Shown here: positions 1 through 11,700 of the stretch, in pieces | How the letters are laid out: every line of letters starts with the position of its first letter | Position numbering within the stretch: the stretch's first letter is position 1 | Source: Actinostola sp. cb2023 | Taxonomy: Eukaryota; Cnidaria; Anthozoa; Actiniaria; Actinostolidae | Assembly: GCA_033675265.1 (NCBI GenBank) | Contig: JAUJYZ010000580.1 | Coordinates: 62,001-126,000 of the forward strand | DNA length: 64,000 nucleotides | Direction of reading: 5' to 3' | Position numbers and translations under genes: made by a program | The notes under the pieces: model-generated | Told to the model about the DNA's origin: nothing | Databases searched by the model: none | What the model saw: only the letters and a program-made list of their open reading frames with translations

Positions 1-256
1 ACACGTTATTTCGAACAGCATGCGCGCGATCAGACGAGGCCAGTGGGAGGTTGACGAGTGACAGTGCAGCCCATGGGGAAATAGTTCATAGAACTCTAGC
101 CAATCAGAGCGCGCGTTATATCTTTGCTATATTATAAAAGAGGTTTCTTTTACTCCGACGAAGGTAACGTTCGAAACGTCAGTAAATTATGTACATACCT
201 CGTGTATGTTTGTAGGTGTCCCCTCGTGATGATATGGACACTCTGTACCCTAGAAA
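1..256. other. No gene recognised; intron of the CCCH gene or beyond
   Basis: No open frame or splice-bounded exon is convincing here. The CCCH zinc-finger gene on the minus strand has a donor at 653, so this stretch is its intron, or contains an exon I cannot identify. The second half of the zinc finger is expected beyond position 1. Confidence 0.4.
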
Positions 257-406
257 TTAATAATGGTAATTGAACTGAGTGGAGTGCAATTTGGTCTGAA
301 ATCATACGAGTGATTACAAAACTGCATGACCGCGTAGTAGGATGCTAATCACGAATATCATTTCAGACCAAAATTGCACGACACAAAGTTCAATAACCTA
401 TTAATC
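257..406. mobile_element. Imperfect inverted-repeat MITE
   Basis: Left arm 257-304 and right arm about 352-406 are imperfect reverse complements. Both contain a 'tgcaattttggtctgaaat'-like core and a 'ttgaact' word nearer the end. No coding capacity. Class not assigned. Confidence 0.6.
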
Positions 407-544
407 ATACTGTATTCATTTTGAAATCTTTTCAAATACACTCGTTATATTTATGTGATAAGCTGTAATAATAAGAACAATTTTGATGCCTGAAATACAA
501 CTCTTTCATTCTATGTAAAATACAATTTGAAATTATAAAATTGG

Positions 545-640
545 TACATAATAATAAAAAATAATAAAAATAAAAATAAAAATAATAAAAATAAATAATA
601 ATAAAAATAAATAATAATAAATAATAAACAAAATGATGCA
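545..640. repeat. A/T-rich simple repeat (aataataaaaat)
   Basis: An imperfect AAT/AAAAT microsatellite immediately beyond the donor at 653 of the minus-strand CCCH gene, inside its third intron. It gives a spurious Y/F/I-rich reading frame. Confidence 0.8.
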
Positions 641-653
641 ATAATGATCTTAC

Positions 654-3600
654 TTTTGTGCAACACCCTCTCAAGTAAAAAAGACACACTGGCATAGGTG
701 CTGGCTCACTCGGTGTGGCTTGTCTCATCTCTTCTTCCTTACGAGCCTTGAATGCATTCAGTCTTCTTTGCAGTTTCTTTCTCTTGTTGAAACTCACTTT
801 ACCACCCCGGGTTTTCTTTTCGTTTGCTTTTCTATTTCGTGTTTTCTTTGTGTTGATTTCCTATGACAACAGTACCATGTAAGCAATTAATGGTACATGC
901 ATGTACAAAATGTACATGTAATGCTTGGTTTTCACCAGTGATGTAAGCAGAAGCACAAGTACATAAGAAGTGTTATTTCATTGTGAAAATGCATAGAATA
1001 TTGAATACAGAATGTAGTAAGAAGTGAGTGTGAGAGTCATGTCCCCACTAGTGAGATGAGTGTTGGGTGTATAGAATATAATGTAGAATGTAGTAAGAAG
1101 TGAGTGTGAGAGTCGTGTCCCCACTAGTGAGATGAGTGTTGGGTGTATAGAATATAGAATGTAGTAAGAAGTGAGTGTGAGAGTCGTGTTCCCACTAGTG
1201 AGATGAGTGTTGGGTGTATAGAATATAGAATGTAGTAAGAAGTGAGTGTGAGAGTCGTGTCCCCACTAGTGAGATGAGTGTTGGGTGTATAGAATATAGA
1301 ATGTAGTAAGAAGTGAGTGTGAGAGTCGTGTCCCCACTAGTGAGATGAGTGTTGGGTGTAGAGAATATAGAATGTAGTAAGAAGTGAGTGTGAGAGTCGT
1401 GTCCCCACTAGTGAGATGAGTGTTGGATGTATAGAATATAGAATATAGTAAGAAGTGAGCGTGAGAGTCGTGTCCCCACTAGTGAGATGAGCGTTCCAAG
1501 GGTGTATAAAATATAGAATGTAGTAAGAAGTGAGTGTGAGAGTCGTGTCCCCACTAGCAGTACTGTTACATGTATAAACACTAATGACATGCTAAACACT
1601 TTTATGCAGCTGACACAAGCAAAAGCACTGTAGCATAAAAATTATTTTTCTTGTGCTTGTGCTTACATCATGTATGCTTACATGAACATTTACTGTACGT
1701 GAAGTCTGACGTCACCAATCCCAAGGGAAAGTGCAGTCACAATATACATGTACAAATGTACATGTAGAGTGTACATGTATTTATAAGTGCATTGAACATT
1801 TATTTTCTTGTACTTGTACATGTACCCAAGAGAATGTTGTGAGCGGATTTTACTATTCCCCATATACCGTCACAAACAAAAAGATCTGAGCCGACGGTAA
1901 AATGGCAAAATGACAGATGATAAATCCATATTGAATGTAAATTACAGTGTACATGTATGTTGATATCTAAGAAAGATTTACAAAAAATAATACTCAAGTA
2001 ATGCTAATACATGTACATGTATGTACTTGTAAGACATATCTCACTTTCTTGAGAAAATATATTTTGTCTTCAGTTCCCCTTTAGATAAAGTAAAACCATA
2101 AATGTACATTCCAAAACAAAATAATGCTTCTGCTGAACTGATTGAAATAAGCCCCCCATTTCCAAATAAGTCTTTCTCAATATATACATGTACATGTACA
2201 GTACCACTTCACGGTTCTCAAGTCCAGGTTGTCATTGATGTTTTCATACATAATTTACTGTACATGTATTTAATCAATGCCAACCTGGACTAGGTACCAT
2301 TGTTCATGGGTGCTCAACAGAACCGTGAAGTGGTGTATTAGAGTTGTTTTCATATGAGTGGGAAGTACATGTAGTTACGGTACGGTTCGTGCCGTGTGGT
2401 GATGGTATCGTATTAGTGATCGTGCAGTAATCCAAGCATTCTGATTGGTTGAGCAATCATTTTGCGCACTGTGATTGGTTGATTAGAATGTTTTCGATTC
2501 CGTACCGTGACAGTATCTATGTGCTGTAGGTTTCCCACTCATATGAAAACGACTCTAAACCGTCCATCAAAGATGCTTGCCCTGGGCTAATAGAGGAATT
2601 ACTGTAATATTATTGATACCTGAGTTTCTGACTTCTTTGAAGCTCTAGTGTTGGGATATTTATCTGGCTGAACACCATGTGTGGCTGCTAGTGGATGCAC
2701 ATGTTTCTGCTGGGGCTACAAATGTATATAACAAAAGTGATAGAACTGTACAAAATGTAGTTACAAAATGTAGCTCTTTATGAAAAACATGGGACTCTAC
2801 CATAAGGGAGCATCCTGCAACCAAGCATATAATACATGTACATGTACAGTAGGTGTCCAAATACATGTATGGGAGGTTTAATATATACTGTACATTATAT
2901 ACACATTTTCTAAACAATATTTGATTACAGATAAATTAAAGGGGGATCCGTGTAAGTAGAACATAAGAACAGTGTAAATGGCTTGTGATCAAAATCTAAA
3001 TTCTCCTTTGAAATTCAAAGAATCTTCAAGAGAATTTAGATTTTAATCAGATAACCCTGATCAACCAACATTCATGTACACTGTACAGTGACTTGTGATC
3101 AAAATCTAAATTCTCCTTTGTAATTGTTCTTGCACATAATCCTTCACTGAAGTAATCATTACACTGTATGTACACATGTACTTGTTCTTGCACAGAATCC
3201 TTCACTGAAGTAATAGTACATGTACATTGTACGTGTCTACATTGTACCTTTGGATAGGAAGGTTTTAGCATCTTATCTCCCTTCGGTTTTCTCTTTCCCT
3301 TGCTCTTTCTCTTTCTTTTCCTTTTTGTTTTGCCTTCAAGTTGATTTTTCATTTCTTTCTGATTTTCTAACGGCCTGCATAAACCACTGATGCTTGAAGG
3401 GGCCTGATTGACAGTTTCAATATTCTCATCACTGTCACTCCATTCTATCTCTCCCTCTTCAAGTTCATTGTCGTCGTCATCATCATCATCATTGAATACC
3501 AACACCTCAACTGAATCTTGATCAGAGTCATCATGACTGCCGTTATGTGTGTTGGACCTTTGAGAATCACTGTCTTCTTCAGTAGAGGAATCGTAACTCT

Positions 3601-5572
3601 TCTTTGGCATGTCATCATCATCATTGTCATCATCATCATTGTCATCATCAACATTGTCATCATCATCATCATTGTCATCATCACCATCATTGTCATCATC
3701 ATCATCATCATTGTCATCATCATCATCCTCATCACGACCACTACTACCATCCTCAACAACAGGAACATCAGTATTCCCAGAAACTCCATCAATGTCACTA
3801 GAGTCTGCAGTGACACTTTCTTGATATGCATCCTCTTTGTGGTCATCGATACTCTGATTCTCAATAGTCTTATTCTCTGAAACAAATTCCTGTCTTGAAA
3901 TGTTTGTGTCAGATGGAGCCAACAGATCAGAGCCATGTATATTGCTATGCATCTTGTCATTATTTCCCTTTGAATTGGTCTCTTGATTGGGTCTGACACG
4001 AACAGAATCCTTGTCTGATAATTCTCCAGTCTTACCGCCAGGAATGGCATCTTTATCCTGTACGATTTCATCAGATTTTGTCTTGATTCTTAAATCACTT
4101 GACAAATTTTTGTTCGCCCTGTTCACCAAAAACAAATCATCTGATTCTTTGATTTCTAAAGCAGGACTTAAATTGCCATCAACTGACTGATGTGAACGAT
4201 TAGGGACTGAAGTTAAGACTTTTTTCTTTGGGCTAGAATGTTCACTTGTATCATTGTCCACATCTTCCCCAATTTCTGAAAATTTTCGTTTAGAGATTGG
4301 ATGATTGTTTCTGTTGTCATGTTCATTCACATGTTTATCGTCATGGACTACAGGTGTTGGTAGTGATTTTGTGATTCCAGTGTGTGTTCCTGTACCTGTG
4401 ATGCTAGGATTGTTAGATTCCTTTACAGCATCAACATGTCTTTGTTTTCTGTCAACAAAGGTTACAGAGTCATTTTTCAGTTCAGAATCTACAGTTTCAT
4501 CTTCAGTAGAATTGGTTTTCTTTACGTTGTCTACGGACGGGATGTCATCAATGGCTGTCTCGGTGCCAAAATGTCTGCCTTCTTTTTCATCATCTGCAGA
4601 AGCAACAGGATCATCTGTCTTGTTGGAACCTGAACTTTTGTCTTTAGCGGCATTAGCAAGTTGTTTTGGGGAAGTCAAGTCATCTTTTTCATCATCTGCA
4701 GAAGCAACAGAATCATCTGTCTTTTTGGAACTTGAACTTTTGTCGTTAGCGGCATTAGCAAGTTGTTTTGGAGAAGTCAAGTCATCTTTTTCATCATCTG
4801 CAGAAGCAGCAGATTCATCTGTGTTTTTGGAACTTGAATGTTTGTCTTTAGCGGCATTAGAAAGTTGTTTTGCATGTTTTAATTCTTTCACAACAGACGT
4901 AATGGCGTCAGCTATGACTAACGAGTTCACATTACTGTCAGAAGTTGCTTTTTTTGCAGTAAACTTCTTTGAAGTTAAATTAGAGATAGATGTAGAGCCA
5001 GTGTCTCCACTGCTTTTACTCGTTAGTTCTTGAGAGGAGAAAGTCTTCAAAGAATTGCCAAACTCATTGGCAAGCACACGACTTTCTGCATCATGAACTT
5101 TCAACTCTGACATTCTTGAGCTACTGAGCTGTTCCTGGGACTTTGATGTAACATTAGGAGTGAGTAACGCATCAGTGCCGCTTGATTCATAGTTTACCTC
5201 TAGTTTTTCGAGTGATTTACTTCGAACTTTGGAAGTTTTTGGAGTTTGTTTTGAGATCTTTCCTCGGGAAGTCTGCAAAGCAAGGTCAACTTTAGTCAAA
5301 CCTGTGTTTTTGATACTAGAGAGTAAATCACTCGGTTCGTTTATCTCATCGTTGTCTTGGATACAAGGCTTATGACGGTAGTTCGGATTGAGAAATTCAC
5401 GTAAACTTGGACTTCTTTTAAAAGCATAGAAAGGTGAAGATGTCAAAAATGGCGCAGGTTGCGACGACGAAGACGACGACACAGAAACGCTCTTTTCGGG
5501 GGGAGGCCACGGCATGTTACTGTTTGAAGAAACAACAGGAGGTCTGTTTTTGAAAAGATCGCGCAAAGACAT
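654..5572 (-). CDS. CCCH-type zinc finger protein, ZC3H4/6/8-like (5' part, incomplete)
   Basis: Three coding exons join in frame, all phase 0: 5572-3248 (775 codons), 2715-2620 (32) and 860-654 (69). The second starts after an intron ending 'ttgtag', the third after 'catag'; the donors are AAG|gtac, CAG|gtat and AAA|gtaaga. The chosen start gives MSLRDLFKNRPP; an in-frame Met at 5689 lies inside the divergent promoter and is less likely. The protein is Ser/Lys/Asp-rich and presumably disordered. It has a tandem repeat around 4640-4860, an Asp tract, an ELEEGEIEW acidic motif and a basic KRKRKRKSKGKRK stretch. It ends in this window inside a CCCH finger, PVCLFYLRGCCTK, cut by an intron, so the remaining Cys and His lie outside. 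The short N-terminal LF..PP motif and the acidic EEGEIE motif resemble ZC3H8 and ZC3H4/6, nuclear RNA-related proteins. The family call is inference; that it is a gene is well supported. Confidence 0.72.
995..1558. repeat. Minisatellite, about 71-bp unit, about 8 copies
   Basis: Unit begins 'agaatatagaatgtagtaag' and contains 'gtgtccccactagtgagatg'. It lies in the intron between 2620 and 860 of the CCCH gene. Copies differ by a few bases and short deletions. Confidence 0.9.
1559..2201. other. Intronic sequence rich in tacatgtaca words
   Basis: No exon recognised. The palindromic word tacatgtaca recurs many times (around 1750, 1940, 2010, 2190). At 2040-2085 the sequence 'cttcagttcccctttag' resembles, in inverse orientation, 'aaaggggaactgaagac' near 19120, suggesting ends of a dispersed element. 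Confidence 0.4.
2202..2336. mobile_element. Inverted-repeat MITE in CCCH gene intron
   Basis: The left end 'accacttcacggttct' (after 2201) is mirrored by 'agaaccgtgaagtggt' (ending about 2334). An inner pair, 'ccaggttgtcattgatg' and 'catcaatgccaacctgg', is displaced asymmetrically. Confidence 0.6.
2339..2557. mobile_element. MITE family A ('gagtgggaa' termini), copy 1
   Basis: Termini are TA + 'gagttgttttcatatgagtg' and 'cactcatatgaaaacgactc' + TA, consistent with a TA target duplication. The interior holds 'tacggtacggttcgtgccgt' and 'ctgattggttgagcaat'. Five other full or partial copies occur in this window. Confidence 0.8.
2981..3120. mobile_element. MITE family B, hairpin copy plus a half copy
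   Basis: At 2981-3051 'gatcaaaatctaaattctcc' is followed by its near reverse complement, forming a hairpin. At 3091-3120 only the left half recurs. The same hairpin is found at 9376-9500 and 12297-12442. Confidence 0.7.
3606..3731 (-). repeat. Coding GAT/GAC trinucleotide tract (poly-Asp)
   Basis: On the minus strand the repeat reads as GAT/GAC codons, giving long Asp runs broken by Asn, Gly, Val and Met in the CCCH protein. A shorter tract lies near 3470-3497. The alternate frames give His-rich or Met-rich shadow ORFs. Confidence 0.9.
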
Positions 5573-5799
5573 TATAAAAAGCCTCTGAAACAAAATGAAG
5601 AAGAAATTCACTGCAAACTCGTTTTTGCCGCCATTTTGAAAAAGACAGCTGAGAGAGACTGGGACGAGTAACTTGGTAACCACGCACAACTTTATTCATC
5701 CCAGTCCCTCTCGTCTTAGCCGCCATTTTGACAAAAACTAAACAGAATTCCACGAGTTTTAACAAAAACTCTTATTTTTATCACTAAAAAGTTCCCAAA
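5573..5799. promoter_or_regulatory. Divergent promoter between CCCH gene and ACTL6A, with two YY1-like sites
   Basis: The minus-strand ATG (5572) and the ACTL6A ATG (5800) are 227 bp apart. Two copies of GCCGCCATTTTG at 5627-5638 and 5719-5730 match the YY1 consensus. They sit in a partial repeat (cccagtc-ctctc followed or preceded by the YY1 word). No TATA box is evident. A shared bidirectional promoter is inferred from spacing. Confidence 0.6.
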
Positions 5800-8700
5800 A
5801 TGAGCGGAGGAGTATACGGAGGAGGTATATAAGCTGTGCTCTATCAGTGATGCACTTTTATAGTCTGTTTGATGTAGTTTTGTTGTTGTTTTGTTTAGAT
5901 GAAGTCGGTGCTCTTGTCATTGATGTTGGAGCGCATACGATACGTGCTGGTTATGCTGGTGAAGATTGTCCCAAGGTACGCCACATTGTAGTCATTGTAG
6001 ATTATGTGTTGTAGCTCTAGAGAGATCATTGCATTTGTGTAATGTTACTTGAGGAATGCTTCGCAAAGATTGTACTGTGTCTGTAGTGCTCCTGTCACTG
6101 TCAGAGCAGTTTAATTTGCATATAAGACTTACATGTAGTTAAGTTTATAGTACTTGACGTTAATTGTTGTATTGTAGTTGTACACTGTAACTTTAATTCT
6201 GTAAAGAACTGGTACATGTACTTGTAGTGGCTAGACTGCAAAATACAGGGCCACTCATTTGAATAACACTAGGGCACAATGTGTTACAATGTATGCCTTG
6301 TTCTTCAAAGAGTGCCTATACAGTGGCCCTGTATTCTGTAGTTGCATCCCGTAACTTCCATATGGCCCGCTGAAAACAGAAAAGTAAGAAAGAGCTAAAT
6401 GTACATGTATATAATAAATATCTTATTAACCTCGCTTGCTCGGTCCGTACGGGAAGTTATGGATCCTCGTATTTCCTACTTTTTATGGCCCATGCACGGC
6501 CCGTGCTTGGGCCATAAGGCAGTGCATAAGAGGTACTGTCACTACAATGTATAGCACTGCCCATACTTGGGCCATAAGGCAGTGCATAAGAGGTACTGTC
6601 ACTACAATGTATAGCACGGCCCATACTTGGGCCATAAGGCAGTGCATAAGAGGTACTGTCACTACAATGTATAGCACGGCCCATGCTTGGGCCATAAGGC
6701 AGTGCATAAGAGGTACTGTCACTACAATGTATAGCACGGCCCGTGCTTGGGCCATAAGGCAGTGCATAAGAGGTACTGTCACTACAATGTATAGCACGGC
6801 CCATGCTTGGGCCATAAGGCAGTGCATAAGAGGTACTGTCACTACAATGTATAGCACGGCCCATGCTTGGGCCATAAGGCAGTGCATAAGAGGTACTGTC
6901 ACTACAATGTATAGCACTGCCCGTGCTTGGGCCATAAGGCAGTGCATAAGAGGTACTGTCACTACAATGTATAGCACTGCCCATGCTTGGGCCATAAGGC
7001 AGTGCATAAGAGGTACTGTCACTACAATGTATAGCACTGCCCATGCTTGGGCCATATGGCCGTGCATAAGAGGTACTGTCACTACAATGTATAGCACTGC
7101 CCGTGCTTGGGCCATAAGGCAGTGCATAAGAGGTACTGTCACTACAATGTATAGCACTGCCCATGCTTGGGCCATAAGGCAGTGCATAAGAGGTACTGTC
7201 ACTACAATGTATAGCACTGCCCGTGCTTGGGCCATAAAGGCAGTGGGCATAAGGCAGTGCATAAGAGGTACTGTCACTACAATGTATAGCACTGCCCGTG
7301 CTTGGGCCATAAGGCAGTGCATAAGAGGTACTGTCACTACAATGTATAGCACTGCCCATGCTTGGGCCATATGGCCGTGCATAAGAGGTACTGTCACTAC
7401 AATGTATAGCACGGCCCGTGCTTGGGCCATAAGGCAGTGCATAAGAGGTACTGTCACTACAATGTATAGCACGGCCCGTGCTTGGGCCATAAGGCAGTGC
7501 ATAAGAGGTACTGTCACTACAATGTATAGCACTGCCCGTGCTTGGGCCATAAGGCAGTGCATAAGAGGTACTGTCACTACAATGTATAGCACTGCCCGTG
7601 CTTGGGCCATAAGGCAGTGCATAAGAGGTACTGTCACTACAATGTATAGCACTGCCCATGCTTGGGCCATAAAGCAGTGCATAAGAGGTACTGTCACTAC
7701 AATGTATAGCACTGCCCGTGCTTGGGCCATAAGGCAGTGCATAAGAGGTACTGTCACTACAATGTATAGCACTGCCCGTGCTTGGGCCATAAGGCAGTGC
7801 ATAAGAGGTACTGTCACTACAATGTATAGCACTGCCCATGCTTGGGCCATAAGGCAGTGCATAAGAGGTACTGTCACTACAATGTATAGCACTGCCCATG
7901 CTTGGGCCATAAGGCAGTGCATAAGAGGTACTGTCACTACAATGTATAGCACTGCCCGTGCTTGGGCCATAAGGCAGTGCATAAGAGGTACTGTCACTAC
8001 AATGTATAGCACTGCCCGTGCTTGGGCCATAAGGCCGTGCGAAAAACCTTGGTCCATAACTTCTGTACAGACCTCGCACTCAGTTAATAAGAGGCATACA
8101 ATATTGATGCATACAACTGTAAACAGAGAATGACAGGTGTATTTTACTGTCACTGTAGTACGATATCCCAACCCATCTTGGTGTAAGCGGAGGAGGAGAA
8201 GAGATAAAAAGTGAAGAAATGGACACAGACCAACCATCAGAAGGTACATGTTTTGTACATTGTACATGACTGTAGACTGAGCAGATTTAAGAAAAGACAG
8301 AACTTTTTAACAAAGCTGGTATGTGCTATGTTTTTTCATAGTCACATACATGTAGTAATCTGTTCTATAATAACAAGACGATCTATAAGCGTTCATTCGC
8401 GGCAGGTTTCATGCAATTAAATAATGAGCCTTCAGTTTCCTCAGCGGCACAGAGCACATGTGCCTTGGTACATGTACATGACTGTACCTATTTTTTTAAC
8501 TCGGAGTGCCACAGGCAGCCTGCTAAGTCTTTATTAAAACAATATATATATATATGTACATGTACATCTAAATTCATGTATCCCGTTTTTCATTGCACAG
8601 AGAAGCAAACAAAGGCTCCCGATAACAGAAAGTTTTTCATTGACACCAATCTCATGACAGTCGCGAGGGAAGGAATGGAGATACAAACCCCTATCAAAGA

Positions 8701-11700
8701 TGGCATGGGTAAGTATGAAAAAAAATCCATAAAATTTTTAATAAAAATATATAAAAAAGTACAGTTGAACTTCCGTGTTGCAACCACTCTCGTAAGCGAC
8801 TTCCTAAGCGACCAGTTTTCCAAAATACCAAAAGTTCAATTCCAAGTCAAATCACTGTAGTTGGAGCCTCTCGTCAGTGACCGCATCTTGTACACACTGT
8901 AAGCAACCACAAAGTTTGACATTTTGGGTGGTCGCTTACAAGAGGTTCGACTATATGAAGATAATGATTTTAGGCTTTCAAACTCTAGCACCAGCCATAG
9001 TGTACTTTCTGTACCGTCACTGTACTAGGCAGGAGTTGATTCATTCACTGAGTGGTTTGTAATACGTGTACGTGTGGAGTTGTTTTCGTATGAGTGGGAA
9101 ACCTACGGTACGGAGTTACGGTATGGAATCGAAGACATTCAATTCAACCAATCACAGCGCGCAAAATCACCACTCAACCAATCAGCATACTTCCCACTCA
9201 TACTAATACGACTCTATTGTTGTTTCAGTTGAAGACTGGGACTTGTTTGAAAAGTTAATTGACTATATCTACAAGAAAGAGTTCAAGTCTGACCCTTCGC
9301 TTCATCCACTGCTGATGTCAGAAGCATCTGTAAGTATTAGATTAGATTAAATCAAAGTTCTACAATGTACATTGAAGGGACTTGTGCAAGAACAATGTAC
9401 ATGCAAGTAATCTCTGATTAAAATCTAAATTCTCCTCTAGGTTCTTTGAATTCTCAAGGAGAATTTAGATTTTGATTACAAGTTACTTGCACTGCCTTCC
9501 ATTTTCCTTAGACTAGTGTTACATGTATGTACATTGGATGAGAGACCATTGCGTGACAGCTTTCTAGTTGTACTGTTGTACATGTACAGCTGTGTTCGAT
9601 TGACCTTATTCCTTCTTTTTCTTCTTTTTCTTCTTCTTCTTCTTCTTCTTCTTCTTCTTCTTCTTCTTCTTCTTCTTCTTCTTCTTCTTCTTCTTCTTCT
9701 TCTTCTTCTTCTTCTTCTTCTTCTTCTTGTTGCTCACTCTAATGATGTAATAATATTGGTCCATGTTTCAGTGGAATGTACGCGCAAAGCGTGAAAAGCT
9801 GACAGAACTGATGTTCGAAACCTACAACATACCAGCTTTCTTCGTCTGCAAAAATGCAGTGCTCACAGCATTTGCAAATGGAAGGCAAGTTACAGCCGTT
9901 TTCAAATGCCAACTTCATTACTTAACCCGCAAAACATACTGTAGCTTTTCTTCATTTATTAACTTAACTTTTAAACTTAATTGTATGCAAACTACTTTAT
10001 TGAACAGCTTCAAAAACGATCTTCCAAAATAATACATTTTCGGATGATTTCATTAAAAAAACAGCAAGGAAAACACAAATATAGCAGTATCGTGTTGCTT
10101 CTAATGCCTCACACATGCGCACCGATACTACTGATACTCTCAAAAAGATCCCACAAGTGTAAGAAATGATGCCAGTGTCAAGAGAAGTACGCCATATGCT
10201 GACAACCTTTAGTGGATAGTCGGTGATCATTCGGTGAGACTGTCCTTTATGAGACTCATAAGTCTTCATATAAATTTGGATGACCTTTTATCTCTGATAA
10301 AGTCATCCTTATTAGTATTCTTTATATAGAGATTCATCTTCATTAGTATTCTTTTTAAAAAGAATACTAATAAGGATGATTTTATCGGGTATAAAGGGTC
10401 ATTCACGTGATGGATGTGGTTGAATCCTGTAATTTGACCAAACGCTCATGAATTATATACATGTAGTTTTCTGTCGATCAAATGTTATAATACTTCAACT
10501 TTGGCAAGGTCTTCGTGTAGCTGCACAAATTGTCCTGGCTATTGTTCTTTATGTAAAAACAATACATAGAACGACAATAGAACAATAGCCAGGACTTTTG
10601 TGCAGCTACACGAAGACCTGACCCTCGTTTGCTGAATATGAATAGAACCATTTCTCGCTTTCTTAATTACCGCTGTTTGAGAAGAAGCTGAATGCTAGTT
10701 ATTCGGCGGGCTCCCTGTGGCACGCCGAGTTCAAAAATGGGCTTTCTTTTTCTTATGGCCGCAAATCACCAACTGGGTACCAAGGCGCATGCGCTCTGTG
10801 TCGCTGAGGAAACCGTAGGCTCCAGGGCTTGACACTAACTTTTTGAGGTACTAGTCCTTGGGCTAGTGACTGCAGATAATTACTAGTCCCTAGGTCTAAT
10901 TGATAAGATTTTCACTAGTCCACAGCAAACTTTCACTAGTCTGAGACTAGCAGACTACTGCTAGTGTCGAGCCCTGGGCTCATTGCTGAAGCCTACCGAG
11001 TGAACGCTTATATAGAGCATCTTCATATCGAATTTCGCTACATGAAGATCTGACCTCAACTTTCCCCTGATTTCTTTATAGATCAAATGGTTTAGTAATA
11101 GATTCAGGAGCCACACAAACTAGTGCCGTCCCAGTTCATGATGGTTACGTGTTGCAACAAGCCATCGTCAAGTCTCCATTAGCAGGGGATTTTATCACTG
11201 CTCAATGTCGACAGATGTTTGAAGAAATAAATGTTGAAATTGTTCCTCCATACATGATTGCAACAAAGGTAAGTCCAATAGAATTAAATTATTATTATTA
11301 CTATTATTATTATTATTATTATTATTATTGTTATTATTATTATTATTGTTATTTTGTAAATAAGGATTTTTTATCTATTTTTATCTATTATTGGTAATTT
11401 GTTTCGAGTTTATTATTATTGTTATTATTATTATTATTATTATTACTATTATTAGTAGTAGTAGTAATAACTAGTACTGTTACTATTATTATTATTATGA
11501 TGATGATGATTATTGTTACTATTATTATTATTGTTGTTACAGCTATTATTGTTATTATTATTATTATTGCTACTATTATTGTTATTATTACTGTTATTAT
11601 GCATGTAATTATTTTTCTCTCGTCATACATTGTTGTTTTAGGAAGCTGTAAAAGAAGGTTCTTCGCCAGTTTTTACTCAAAAAACTGTACCGCAAGTGAC

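Noticed and set aside
3047..3247. Extension of the CCCH ORF beyond the donor (CRHVQCTCTIT...)
   Set aside because: It reads through a strong donor into a MITE family B copy; splicing to 2715 and 860 keeps a sensible frame.
6436..8267. Three long ORFs (540-594 codons) on both strands
   Set aside because: All arise from the 60-bp minisatellite, a multiple of three, within ACTL6A intron 2.
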